DNA of 64,000 nucleotides from Combretum micranthum (lineage: Eukaryota; Streptophyta; Magnoliopsida; Myrtales; Combretaceae). The stretch lies in NCBI GenBank assembly GCA_024138025.1, contig JAMXBD010002806.1, positions 62,001 to 126,000 on the forward strand, written 5' to 3'. The position numbers were made by a program, and so were the translations under genes. A model generated the notes under the pieces. It did no database searches and was not told the DNA's origin. It was given only the letters and a program-made list of their open reading frames with translations. Numbering within the stretch: position 1 is the first letter of the stretch; every line of letters starts with the position of its first letter. Shown one piece after another: positions 36,862 through 48,914 of this stretch.

Positions 36862-36938
36862 GTATTGAAGATGAGTTGTATGATGATATGGGATACAAGT
36901 CAGATTTTGAGAGGTTCATGGATGAGTGGGACGAGTAG
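36862..36938 (+). other. Family A acidic micro-exon, 24 codons (5' LTR)
   Basis: A strong acceptor, TTTTTGCTACTTTGCAG, ends at 36861. The frame then reads I-E-D-E-L-Y-D-D-M-G-Y-K and SDFERFMDEWDE-stop. Eleven of the 24 residues are D or E. The 3' LTR copy differs at a few bases and keeps the frame. The more diverged minus-strand copy at 46543-46625 keeps 26 codons and the end DFEDFLDDWDD. The upstream donor candidate is CAT|GTAAGT at 35230. The first exon shows no in-frame ATG in this copy, so how it would be translated is unclear. Confidence 0.45.
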
Positions 36939-37317
36939 GACTTGAATGCCCTTGGATTTAGGAGAAGCTTTTGTTTAAAGCATAATTCCCTGTATAGGAG
37001 GCTTGTTAAATAAGCCTAAGTTGTAAAAGAACTTAAGATCTCTTTAGGTTATCTTTTGTACCAAGAACAACTTGTAATTTTATAGTGTCTTATATTGACA
37101 CTAATCCTTGTACATATAATGTATATATGTATGTATTGCTTTTATTAGCAATCTTATTTTGATTAAAAATTGTTTATAAAGTGTTAGTAGATTTGATCAA
37201 ACAATTCTCATAAACTGTTAGTTTTAGGACAACCTTACATATAATTTTTAAAATGTTATATGTGGTAGGGACTCGGTAAACTAAATATTGGGATTTAGTG
37301 GGTCGGGTCTTTACATA

Positions 37318-37330
37318 TGGTATCAGAGCC
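37318..37330 (+). other. Primer-binding site, initiator tRNA-Met type
   Basis: TGGTATCAGAGCC lies two bases after the LTR end at 37315. This is the usual plant retrotransposon site complementary to the 3' end of initiator methionine tRNA. Confidence 0.92.
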
Positions 37331-37522
37331 ATGTTTATGAAATTGTTTGGTTAAAGAGGAGTGACTTGACTTTAGATGCGGTGAGTTTAGTCGGATGCGT
37401 ATAGGACTTGCTCGAATTGTGTATTTTGTTTGAATGCTTATTTTATTCATTAATTATTTTTATGTTGATTTGACATTGTAAAATTATTATATGTCATATG
37501 TATGTTGTATGTTTGTTTAAAG

Positions 37523-38710
37523 ATGGATAGGTCAAGAAGAGTGACTCAACAGTTTATAGAAAGAGAGGGTATGCCACCTCCTTCTCAGTCTACTATCTCA
37601 ACTTCTGCATTAGCTAGTATTCCAGGTTCTACTACGACTCCATCACCTGCTTCAGCTTCTACTACACCGAACCCATAGCCTCCTCAAATGCATGCATATC
37701 CAGCTATGCCTCATATGCCTATGGAGATCCGAATAACATGTTTGCTATGTTTCGGGATATGTTTGCAATAGTTCAATAGTATCAAAAATGTATCAATAAC
37801 AACAACAATTTATGCAACAATATAATCCACCAACTGTGAGACAATAACAACATGTACAAATGGAAGACCGGAATGATCAAGTCAAGTTGCATGATTTGTT
37901 AAATTGGTACCTGATTTTGATGGAACTGCTTTGGACCCGACTAGAACTGAAGGTTGGATTGTAGAGCTTGAAAAAGCATTTGTAGCTTGTGAAGTACCCG
38001 AGCATAGGAAAGTTGATTTAGCTATATATATGCTGAAGGGAGATGCATATAATTGGTGGAGATTAAATAGTGAAGGATATGCAAGACCAACACCATGGAA
38101 CAGATTCAAGGAAGCCTTTTTCTTGCAATACATCCCATCTACAGTGAGAGAGCAAATGATATCGAATTGGTTGAATTTGAGGCAAGGGAATAAAACTGTT
38201 GAAGAATATCATGCAGAGTATTGTAGGTTGCTTCGATTTGCTAGCACAAATTACAATGATGAGAGCATGAAGGTTCAAAATTTCCAAGATGGCTTGAACA
38301 TAGAAATCAAGAGTGAAGTCAAGAAGTTCATGTTATCAACACTGTTCGAAGTGGTAATCAAAGCGAAGTTAGTGGAACAAATTATAAAAGAGAATAGAGC
38401 CCAGAGAGATAGACATGCTACATTTATGGGCAAGAGATCAATTACCTCATACACTCCTTATTCAAGATTTGGCAATGTTAACAAAGGTAAGTGACCATTT
38501 GTAGGGGAAGAAACCAAATTTCGGACAAGTGACAAAGACTCCTATTTCTTTCATTCCATATGATAAGAGATGCCTTATATGTTTTGGGCCCCTTGAATCA
38601 GTTCAATGTAAATGAACCCTAGAGTGCTTTACATGTGGGAAAGTAGGTCATAAAGCCTCTGAGTGTCCTGATCCTAAATTGAAGCCTATTTCCTGTGCTC
38701 AATGACAATA
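37523..38710 (+). pseudogene. Chromovirus gag, broken
   Basis: The structural polyprotein begins at ATG 37523 (MDRSRRVTQQF, then a P/S/T-rich stretch). A TAG stop follows at 37676 and frame changes occur between 37680 and 37900. The capsid-like retrotransposon gag domain is intact in frame from about 37904 to 38494, with conserved landmarks YMLKGDAYNWW, FLQYIP and the R-Q-G-N-K-T-V-E-E-Y stretch. A CCHC zinc knuckle (C-X2-C-X4-H-X4-C) is at 38625-38666, separated from the capsid part by stops. It cannot make a full gag protein. AACAAAG|GTAAGT at about 38486 is a strong donor-like word at the end of the capsid frame. Confidence 0.9.
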
Positions 38711-38734
38711 GACATCATGTAACTAATTGTAAAG

Positions 38735-41700
38735 AAAAAAATAAGAATGAATGACCAAATTTTGGAAAAGGAATGTCGGTTGCTTGACTGTTTGCTTTGC
38801 AACAGTATAGAGAGCTCCTGCAGTTGATACACTGGCAAGTACTATATAGATTGCAAATCATCCTACATACATTTTGATTGATACTGGTGCCACTCATGCA
38901 TGTATTGCTGAAAGTTTTTTGAATGAGTGTGTTATGTCTTCTAAAATGCTGTATGATAGAATCATGAATATTAATATTCCTTTTGAATGCAATCGAAAGA
39001 ACCATGTGTTTGTAAGAACGTTGATGTTGTGATTTCTAATAAAAGCATGCTTATAGATATGTTAGTTTTGCCTTTGTTGATTTTGATGTTATCCTTAGAA
39101 TGAATTGGTTAAACCTTTATAAAGCTGCAATAGATTGTAGTGAGGCGGAGATGAGTTTTGAGTTGGAGAATAGGAAATTGTGGTATCTTTTAGAGATGAA
39201 GAGACTTAAGAGCATGTATACAAGGGAGTTGTGGTAAATAATGTGGGCATGGAGATTGGTAGTAAAGACCTTAGAGTTGATATGGTGCTAGTAGTGAAAG
39301 AATTTATTGATGTTTTTCCTGAAGAATTACAATCTACCATGATAGAGAGATTGAATTTGGCATTGACTTGGTACCAGGAACATCACCAATATTTAAAGCT
39401 CCATATCGATTGTCTCCTATAGAATTGAAAAGCTGAAAAGTCAGTTAGAAGAATTGCAAAAATTGGAATTTATACGTCCGAGTATCTCACCTTGGGGTGC
39501 TCCAGTGCTATTTTGAAGAAGAGGGATGGAAGCTTAAGATTGTGTGGATTATAGAGAGCTAAATCAGGTTACGATCAAGAACAAGTACCTCTTCCCCGAA
39601 TTGACGACTTATTTGATCAATTGAGAGATGCTGCATTATTTTCCAAAATAGATTTGAGATCCGGATACCATCAACTCAAGATAAAGCCACAAGATATTTT
39701 GAAGACAGCTTTCCGAATAAGATACACATTTTGAGTTTATGGTTATGCTTTCGGTTTAACAAATGCCCCAACAACCTTTATAGATCTAATGAACAGGGTG
39801 TTCAAGGATTATCTAGATCAATTTGTAATTGCTTTCATTGATGACATGCTAGTGTATTCAAAGAATGAGGAAGAACATGAAAAGCATTTGAAAGTTGTCT
39901 TACAAAGGTTAAGAGAACGGAAGCTTCATGTAAAATTTAGCAAGTGCAAATTTTAGTTTAGGAAGTTGCTTTCCTAGGTCATATTTTTACCAAAGAAGGA
40001 ATATCTGTTGATCCAAAAAGATTAAAGCGGTTTTAGAGTGGCCATAACCTACAAATGTTATGAAAGTACGAAGTTTTCTAGGTTTGGCAAGTAATTATAG
40101 AAGATTTGTCTAAGGATTTTCCAAAATTGCTTCACCATTAACCAAGTTCACAAAGAAGTATGTAAAGTTTGAATGGGTTGGAGATTGTGATAGAAGTTTT
40201 CAGGAGTTAAAGGAGCAGTTAATTTCTGCACTGATTTTAGCACTTCCAGTCAGTGGAAAGGAATTTGTAATTTACAACGATGCTTCACTTCAAGGACTAG
40301 GATGCGTTCTTATGCAAGATGAGCGAGTAATAGCTTATGCCTCTAGATAATTGAAGCCTCATGAAACAAATTATCTGATTCATGATGTGGAACTTGCTGT
40401 AGTGATATTAGCATTGAAGCTTTGGAGACATTACTTGTTTGGTGAAAGGTGTAAGATATTCACCGATCACAAGAGTTTGAAATACATTTTCACCCAAAAA
40501 GAATTGAATATGCAACAGTGAAGATGGTTGGAGCTAATAAAGGATTACGAGGTTGAGATTTTATACCATCCGGGGAAAGCCAATGTGGTGGCTGATGCGC
40601 TGAATATAAAGAAACAATTGAATATAGCGACTACGATTACAAGCTAGAAAGTGTTGTAAGAAGATCTTCAGAGAATGAATATTGAAATAACACTGGAAAA
40701 ATTTGAAGTATTGTTAATGAACTTAACTATACAACCGACGATTCTTGATCAAATCAAGCAAGGACAAAAAGAAGAGCGAGAGTGCCAAAGATTGAGAAGT
40801 GAAATAAGTGAAGGAAAGAGAGAATATATGGGAATTGATGATGAAGGTGTTATAAGGTTCAAGGATAGAATTTATGTACTAGAGGTTTATGAATTAAGAA
40901 AACAAATTATGAAAGAAGCTCATTCCTCTTCATATTCAATTCACCTTAGAAACACAAAGATGTATCAAGACTTGAAGCAACATTTTTGGTGAGACGAAAT
41001 GAAGAAGGATATTGCAAGATTTGTTTCTAAATGTTTAGTATGTCAACAAGTGAAGATTAAGCATCAACAACCTAGAGGAGAATTGCAACCATTAAGGATT
41101 CCAAAATGGAAGTGGGATGAGATAACTATGGATTTTGCGACAACTTTACCAAAAACTATAGCCAAGAATGAGATGGTTTGGATCGTGGTAGATCGGTCAA
41201 CGAAATTGACATATTTTATTCCACTACAAGTTGGGTGTTCATTAGAAAAGTTGGCTCAGATTTATATCCAAGACATAGTGCGGTTACACAGTGTACCGGT
41301 GACTATCACTTCTGACCGAGATACGAGATTTGTTAGTCGATTTTGGAGAAGTCTTCATGAAGCTCTTGGAACAAAGTTACAGTTCAGTACAACATTCCAT
41401 TCACAAACTGACGGTCAATCGGAAAGGACAATATAGATTCTTGAAGATATGCTTAGAGCTTGTGCCTTAGACTTTGGAAGGAATTGGGATGAACACTTAC
41501 CCCTATTTGAGTTTGCATACAATAATAGCTATCAGACAACGATTCAAATGGCTCCATATGAATCTTTGTATGGGGAAAACGTAGATCTCCTTTCCATTGG
41601 GACGAAGAGGGCGAGAGAGCGTTAATTGGTCCTGATCTGGTACAACAAGCAATTGATAAAGTTCAAATGATCAAACAGAGATTAAACAGCTCAAGACCGT

Positions 41701-42170
41701 TATAAAAGTTATGCACTTGAGAAGAAGACCTTTAAGTTTGAACTTAGAGATCATGTATTTCTCAAGATATCCCGACAAAAGGAGTTTTTAGATTTTGAGT
41801 AAGGAGCAAATTGAACCCAAGATATATTGGACCATATGAGGTTATGGAACGAATAGGACCAACAGCTTACAGATTAGCTTTACCACTAAGTCTATCAGGT
41901 GTTCATGACATCTTTCATGTGTCTCAACTTAGAAAATGAATATATGATCTCGACGCTATATTGGATACAAATCAGCCAGAGATACTACCAGATTTGACTA
42001 CTAAGGAGAAACCAATCAAAATTTTAGGCAAAATGGACAAAGAATTGAGAAACAAAGTGATACTGATGGTAAAAGTCCAATGGAGTAATCAATTTGAGAG
42101 AGAAGTGATTTGGGAAGTAGAAAGTGTGATGAGATAGAACTACCCTAAACTCTTTGGAGACTTGTGGTAA
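38735..42170 (+). pseudogene. Chromovirus pol (protease, RT, RNase H, integrase, chromodomain), broken
   Basis: The aspartic protease active site D-T-G-A-T-H is at 38880-38897. The reverse transcriptase spans about 39400-39960, with the catalytic F-I-D-D box at 39834-39845. RNase H spans about 40205-40620 and includes FTDHKSLKYIF and [12 protein letters not shown]. The HHCC zinc finger is at about 40921-41055 and the integrase core at 40999-41436, with D, D and E all visible (MDFATTLP, SDRDTRF, GQSERT). A chromodomain at about 42010-42160 ends near the TAA at 42168-42170. Stops interrupt it at, for example, 40990, 41434 and 42134, and several frameshifts lie in the protease/RT part. Most stops are explained by C-to-T change. 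It is not functional. Confidence 0.92.
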
Positions 42171-42196
42171 GTTAAGTTTTGGGGACGAAACTTCTT

Positions 42197-42210
42197 GAAG
42201 GAAGGAAAAA
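42197..42210 (+). other. Polypurine tract of the chromovirus
   Basis: The purine run GAAGGAAGGAAAAA lies directly before the 3' LTR. It follows GGGGACGAAACTTCTT, the sequence usually seen before the tract in this clade. Confidence 0.85.
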
Positions 42211-44888
42211 TAAAATAACCTAATTTATTCAATAATTAAATTTTCATGTAAATATAATATTAGTTCTAAATATTAAGTTTGAAGTAATTTTAATATATGA
42301 AAAAGAACGTGTAGAAATAGGTTTGATATACTATATTTATTAATGCAAATTATTGATATATGTGTATATATGTGATAAGATTAATGCTAATGTTTTATGT
42401 ATATTAATGTGTTTATTATAATTAATGTTTGTGTCTCTTATGAATTAATATATATGTGTTATGCTTAAATTTATTAAAACAACTTTTGAAATGCCTAACA
42501 ATTTGTTAACATAATTTTTCAAGAAGTTAAGCCCATTTTCAAGCTCAAATTAAATTCAAATTAGCTCCAAATTAAACCTAACTCATATATACACAAAAAG
42601 TCAAACTTATCATAAGTCTCAAATTTGATCAAATAGACTCTCTTTTGGCAGCCCACAAAATTTGTACGAATTTTCTACTTTTCTTTTCTTTCTTTGTTCC
42701 TTCTTTCTTCAAAACATAAGCTCTAAACCTTAGCAAAAAACAAGCTCTTGGATTCGACAAATTCTCCAAGCCAAAGCCTCTTCATGTAAGTTAATGCAAG
42801 TATATACTCTTTGTTTATTTTTTGTCCTTGTAATATAGATATAGAATCCATGTTAGGATGAGTTTATTGTCATATGACTTTAAATGGTTTTATGTATTGA
42901 TAAATGTTAGGTTGTGTTTTATTATTATATGAAATTGTTTATAGGTTATGGGAGTAGTGAAAAATGTTGGTAAGGATTGAAGTTGATTTAAGTAGTTAAG
43001 TTTGAAGTGAAGAGTAGGAGAGGGTTTGATATAAATGAGGTAGTTTGATGTGTTAAAATGATGTTCAAAGTTGCTAGGAATGATTAATGTGGATAGAAGA
43101 TAGTGTATGAAGTTAAATATGTGTTTGAAGAAGAATTAAAAGTGTTGTAGGTCATAAATTTTTAAAGTGCAAAACAGGGAAAATAAACACTTTTCGAACA
43201 AGTCTGTTTTTTAGTGTACACCGGTATTTGGTACTTCAATGCCACCTGCGTATAGGCGGTGTTGGATGTGAACAGAACCAATTTTTCTAATGCTGCTTAT
43301 AACACCGCTGACTTTTGTAAAGAAATTGGCCAGCGTTTATTTTTCAAATCATATGTTGGCTATTAGGGTTTCAACACTGCCGGCCTTTAATCGGCATTTA
43401 ATGCGAATAGAATTGATTTTCTTAACATTGGGATTAACACCATCGGTGTATAATTCCAACGCTACCGGCATTCAGCTCAATTTTTCCTGTGTAAATAGGC
43501 TGTGTATCCCTGAGTTTTACAAATTTAACTTTCAATTGTCTTTCTTTACTTCATATATGGTCTTCTAATGAATCTATAAGCTATATGACCATGTTTTATG
43601 TATGAATTAAATGATAAAACTATATATTAAGTTCATTGAATCTTCTTGTATAGTTAACTTAGGATTGTGTTGTATATATATTATATGTTCGATTATTGAT
43701 TTTTTTTTATTTCTTATTTCAGTTAAAAGTTCTTCAGTTAATTCCCCTTCGAGAGAATATAGTAATACACTATTGGGAACAGGTATAATAGCTTGCTTGT
43801 TGTATGCTAGGAATAGGCATTATTGAATTTGACTTAATTTAATTTGATTTAATATTTTGATGAACTAGATGTCTATTACGTTGTTTAATCTGGTCCGAAG
43901 AGCAGCAAAGCTTTCATGATGTAATGACATGTAGTTAGGTGCTTAACCTAAGTCATGATGTAATGGACTTTATCATGATGCAATGGTACGCTATGATGTA
44001 ATAGCGATTTGTTTATGGTTAAGCGGATAGCTGATGGGGATAATAGTATCCGAGTAACGTTTGCTTAAACTTAGGAGGAAATGTCATGGTTAGTTCAAAG
44101 TTTATGGAGACTTGTGAACTAGATCCATATTATGGACTGAGTTTAAGTAGAGTCGAGCAACGTCTTTTGAACCCTAAATAAAGCTATTTCTTATGGAATA
44201 GACATAGAGATGTAAGTATTTAGATTGCTTATATGACCTCCTAAGCAGCTGCTGTTACTTAGGACTCCTAAATTCCCAGAGCATGATTCCGGGGTTTGAA
44301 TACCCTACTGTTGCTTTGTTAAAAGAAAACTTAACAACATAATGACTTGACAATTGATACATTTCATTTGAATTAAGTTTGCTTGACAATTTGTTTTTGT
44401 ATTTGTTATTGCAAGGCTTACTTTTGCTGCTTCGCAGGTATTGAAGATGAGTTGTATGATGATATGGGATACGGGTCAGATTTTGAGAAGTTCATGGACG
44501 AGTGGGATGAGTAGGACTCGAATGCCCTTAGATTTGGGAGAAGCTTTTGTTTAAAGCATAATTCTCTGTATAGGAGACTTATTAAATAAGCCTAAGTTGT
44601 AAAAGACCTTAAGATCTCTTTAGGTTATCTTTTGTACCATGACAACTTGTAATCTTGTAGTGTCTTATATTGACACTAATTTTTGTACATATAATGTATA
44701 TATGTATGGATTGCTTTTATTAGCAATCTTCTTTTGTTTAAAAATTGTTTATAAAGTGTTAGTAGATTTGATTAAACAATTCTCATAAACTGTTAGTTTT
44801 AGGAACCTTACATATAATTTGAAAATGTTATATGTGGTTAGGGACTCGACACACTAAATCTCGGGATTTAGTAGGTCGGGTCTTTACA
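42211..44888 (+). repeat. 3' LTR of the chromovirus
   Basis: It starts TAAAATAACC, where the 5' LTR has TGAAATAATC, so the terminal TG has mutated. It ends GGGTCTTTACA. It is uninterrupted and supplies the empty sites for both insertions in the 5' LTR. It contains a GC-rich block at about 43200-43480 and CATGATG(C/T)AATG repeats at 43917-44005. Confidence 0.93.
44438..44514 (+). other. Family A acidic micro-exon, 24 codons (3' LTR)
   Basis: The acceptor is TTGCTGCTTCGCAG. The frame is the same as at 36862, ending SDFEKFMDEWDE-stop. Base changes relative to the 5' LTR include two in third positions (GAC/GAT) and two that replace residues (K to G, R to K). None breaks the frame, although the nearby gag and pol are full of stops. 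Confidence 0.45.
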
Positions 44889-46176
44889 TGTATGTATGAT
44901 TTCCATAGTGTTGTCTTAACCTTGATTTTTAAACAAAACAAATTGTCTTTAAGAGTTTTAAAAGACGAAAACTTTGAAATTTTTCCTTTTTATGTTGCTA
45001 GGAGGAAAACTTTAAAAAAATTCTTAGATTATATAAATGAGTGTTTTCTTATTATAATTTCATTTCTTAACTTTTCAAAGATAAATTTAATTATTTAAAA
45101 ACTTAATTTTCTTGAGATACCTACCAATTTTTATTTTCTAGTGGTTGAAAATTAAGTTTCCAAAATTTTTTTCTAGCGTGGTTGATGACTTGTAATGTTT
45201 TAATTTTATTACATGTATATTTCTCTTTATGATTTATTCTTTACTTCTTGATGATTAAATTTATCATCTTTAAAATTTTTTTCTTTGAAATTTTATTTAT
45301 CTAAGTGGGCTTATAATCTAGTGAGTTAATTTTATTTTAACGTTGAAAACTTGTCTAGTTCTTAATATTTGTTATAAAGACGGTAAAAAAAGTTTCTTAT
45401 GAATAAGTTTTTATGAGAAATTTGTATAACAAAGAGTCATTAGTTTTAAGTTCTAAACTAAAGATTTAATGTTAAAATTTTGAAAAGTATGTGTATCTAC
45501 TTTAGTTAAATTCTTGAAGAATTCTTTATTACTAATACTTTAAAATTTATGATTAACTTGTCTAAACTTTTGAAAAGAATTTATTAAAACAATGCTTAGA
45601 TCTTTTTGAAAAATCCTATGTTAAGTGATAAGAAATTTAGTTTAGTGTTCTTTACTAAAAAAAGAACTCAATTTTATATTTATTAAGATAACAACATTCC
45701 AATCATTCATGAATATGATTAGTAGCAATAAAAAAGATAAGAATAATACATAAAAATATAAAAAGAAATATAATAAGCAAATAAGCATAACAATGTGGTT
45801 AAGTATTTGGAGCCTTAACTTTATCAAGCTTCCCAAGACTAAGAATAGACTAGTCCAAAAGAAAAGAAAAGAAAGAAGGGGGAAAATTCATAGTAATAAG
45901 AGCAATAATAATAAGAGCATGTTATTGAGAATTTAGTGAGCATTTAGGCTCGAAGAAATATAGATACACATATACATATAATATATATAAAGTTAGATTA
46001 GAGCAATAATAATATAACAACATAATAACAATAATATAATGGGAGTTTAGGCAAGAATAAGAATAAAATGAAATATTGTTGCTTTCATAACTTTATAGGT
46101 TTAGGAAACATACACTATGATCATGCTAAGTTACATGATATGAATGATAAATATTAGAAATTTTACCTAAGTTATG

Positions 46177-48914
46177 TGTAAAGACCCAGACTCATTCCTA
46201 TAGTTAAAATAGGTGAATCTAGATTCCCAACTACATATAACCTGCAATATTATATGTCAGGTTGTTTACCAAGATCAGTTTGGATATTTGTTTACTTAAA
46301 TATCTTATGAGAACTAATTTTAAGAACTATTGACCTATAAGACTTTTTATATTAAAAAAAACCATAACAGTTACATATAAGTTGTAAATTCATTATAAAC
46401 ATACATACATATAGATATTACAGACCAAGGCTTATAAGCATGCCATTTACAAGATACATGTGTTTAGCAAAAACTTTCATAACTATTACATACACCTTCC
46501 AACTATACTACTACGAAAATTCCATCAAAGTCAAGGTCATTTCTAATCATCCCAATCGTCTAGGAAGTCCTCAAAATCTGTCTCGTGCCCTATATTGGTG
46601 TAGAACTCATCATGGTCATCAATACCTAAAATATGAAATAATGACCAAAGGCCCAGTACGCAAGTAACGAAAACAAAAGCGAGTGACATACAAGCTTAAA
46701 CTATATGCAAATGCAACATCCATTAAGTTATTAGGAAATCTTTAATTAGTTAAACAGCATTGGAGTATTCAAACTCCAGACAACAATGATACAGGGGGTC
46801 CTGAGTAACGATCTCGACGCTCAGGGGGTTGATATAAGTTATTCAGGGACTTGTATCTCTAGATGATATATCCATGAATGAAAAAGTAGCTTCCTCTAGG
46901 GTTTTTAGCCGTTTCACAATTTTACTTTAACTCAATTCATAATATCACGTAATTGAAATGTTCAATAAATAATGAATTAAATCATATTATTTCTCTTTAA
47001 GAATAAGCAAATGTTATACCGATACCAATAACCCTATCAACTACCGCCTAGCACTTATAAAGTTTTACAATAAAGACAGGTGTGGCCTAAGCACTGAACT
47101 ACATGACCCAATCTAAGCAAGGTGTCGCTCCTTGAACAGATTTAACAGCATAATAGATAATCAATTTCAATCAATTTAAGTTTTATCTTAAATTAAAGTG
47201 AATTTAGTCATGCCTATCTTAGGCAAGAAATCAAACATATTACTACATACCTGTGCTATGAAGAGTACCAATAAAAGCACTCAAATGAAGATCAGTAGAG
47301 GAACTCAAAGGAGTATTTATCACTGCTACAAGGGAGTTCAATTCAAATCAATATAAACACTTTGAATCATACTAGAACATAGCTAATTCTAGACTTAACA
47401 CTCATGGGAATTCATATGAATCCAAGGCAAGGTCATAACATATCATTTATACATCTAACATGATGATACAAGATCACAAAATCACCAAAAGATAATTTAA
47501 CAAACTAAAGGAATGGTTTGAAGAAGTTTTAAAAATGGAAAACTGCAAGAGACACGATTGCCTTCCACACCGGCGATATTGAGGTAGTGTAGTCTACATC
47601 AAAATTTTCTATGCTTTCCATTGCTGGCAGCATTCAGCCAAACGCCGGCAGTGTTTTGGTCTATGTCGGTGGTGTTAAGCCTGTGTAGACTGCAACTCAA
47701 AAGTATCAAAATTTTCGAGAGTTCCATGGGGTCGGTCCACGCCCGTGAATACCCCCAACATCGACAGTGTTGTCGTGTACGTTGGTAGTGCTGACCCTTA
47801 CGCCTACGACGTTGGGGCGGCATACACTGCAGCACAAATTTTGAAAAAAATGCAGACCTCCCTTGTTCAATAAAACAAACTTTTTTATCCAAGTTTTTAT
47901 TTCCAAATTTCCTTTCAACACAATTCTAACACCAAACCTTAACCTATATGTACTTTAATTTTTTTTAACATATAAAATCATCACTTCAACCTCATCAAAC
48001 ACTTATATCCACCATTTTAGTCACAAATCATTATCCAATCCTCATTTAACCAAAAAATCTTCCCAAATTATCTTGATACTCATTTCTAACTTCATGCACT
48101 CCAACACTACTTGTTACCATTTTTTCACATACCAACAACTCCTGTATCGTCAAAATCCTAGCTCATATACAAATAATACATGCAATTTCTCAAGAACTCA
48201 TTTAACCCAATTCATGGCATAAACTCCACTTTACAGAGAAACTCAAACAACTTAGTAAATATATAACCAACCAGCTACATACCTTAAGAAGCTTGGGCTT
48301 AGTTTTTGGTCTTCCTACAAGGAAATGATAGTTTTACTTTAGGAAAATGTAGGTGAGGTTTGGACTTGAATTGGGTGAGTTTGAGAAGATAAAAAATGAT
48401 GTTTTTCTCTCCTATAGTGGGCTGTCTCGATGGTCTGATTTTTCATATGTATTTTGCATAAGTGGACTTGATATTTATCCATTTAATGACTTTTGAGGCT
48501 GCCAATGTAAAGGGCTTTCATGTTGCTGAGTTTAGGCTTATTTTTGGCCTAAAATAAATGAGTTGAGCTTGATTTCACTTCCAAAAGTTTGCTATGTTAA
48601 GAATTTAGTAGAGTATATTTAACTTATTTTAAACCAAATTTTTATAATACTTACACATCATCAACACAAGCACCATATAAATATCAATAACACTTATACT
48701 TATTGAAATACACTAATACAAACACATATACTTCACACTAACTCAACACACACATCATTCGTTATTAACATACTTAACATGTAAATTTATTTCTTATATG
48801 TCAAAACATTTAAAACAATTAAACAAGTATACAAATTTCACTAACACTGCATACATAAGTCATGCACTAGATTTATATATTTGGAATTAGTTATGTTTTA
48901 GTTTAGGCATTTCA
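46177..48914 (-). mobile_element. Family A solo LTR inside the family B LTR, minus strand
   Basis: The left end is TGTAAAGACCC, as in family A. The right end is GGCATTTCA. The perfect duplication TTATG lies at 46172-46176 and 48915-48919. At 2738 bp it is closest in size to the chromovirus LTRs. A GC-rich block (AACGCCGGCAG and related words) lies at about 47530-47830. The insertion is about 10 bp from the splice-donor-like word CTTAG|GTAAAA of the host LTR. Confidence 0.92.
46543..46625 (-). other. Family A acidic micro-exon, 26 codons, diverged copy
   Basis: The minus strand shows TTTTAG, then GT and I-D-D-H-D-E-F-Y-T-N-I-G-H-E and TDFEDFLDDWDD-stop. It aligns with the 24-codon frames at 36862 and 44438 with one two-codon length change. 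D/E exchanges and aromatic positions are kept. This is the best evidence that the reading frame itself was selected. Confidence 0.5.

Larger units (their letters stand above)
27384..37315 (+). repeat. 5' LTR of the chromovirus, split by two solo LTRs
   Basis: It starts TGAAATAATC and ends GGGTCTTTACA. Pieces 27384-27429, 31238-31779 and 35229-37315 align in order with the 3' LTR at 42211-44888. Without the two inserts and their duplications its length is about 2665 bp, against 2678 bp for the 3' LTR. It ends two bases before the primer-binding site. Confidence 0.92.
27384..44888 (+). mobile_element. Full-length Ty3/gypsy chromovirus (Tekay/Del-like) with a nested 5' LTR
   Basis: The order is 5' LTR 27384-37315, tRNA-Met primer site, gag, protease, RT, RNase H, integrase, chromodomain, polypurine tract and 3' LTR 42211-44888. 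The element spans 17,505 bp, or about 10.2 kb after removing two LTRs inserted in its 5' LTR. The flanking word TGTA precedes the 5' LTR (27380-27383) and follows the 3' LTR (44889-44892). A 5-bp duplication cannot be confirmed. The coding part is decayed. LTR comparison by eye over about 170 bases at the start gave roughly ten differences, so the insertion is not recent. The clade is assigned from the chromodomain and the order of domains. Confidence 0.93.

Noticed and set aside
37318..37330. Possible tRNA gene signal
   Set aside because: Only the 3' tRNA-complementary word is present and it sits right after an LTR end, so it is a primer-binding site.
47599..47921. Minus-strand frames of 97 and 71 codons with higher GC
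   Set aside because: They arise from the GC-rich variable cassette of a family A LTR. The frames are not kept in other copies.
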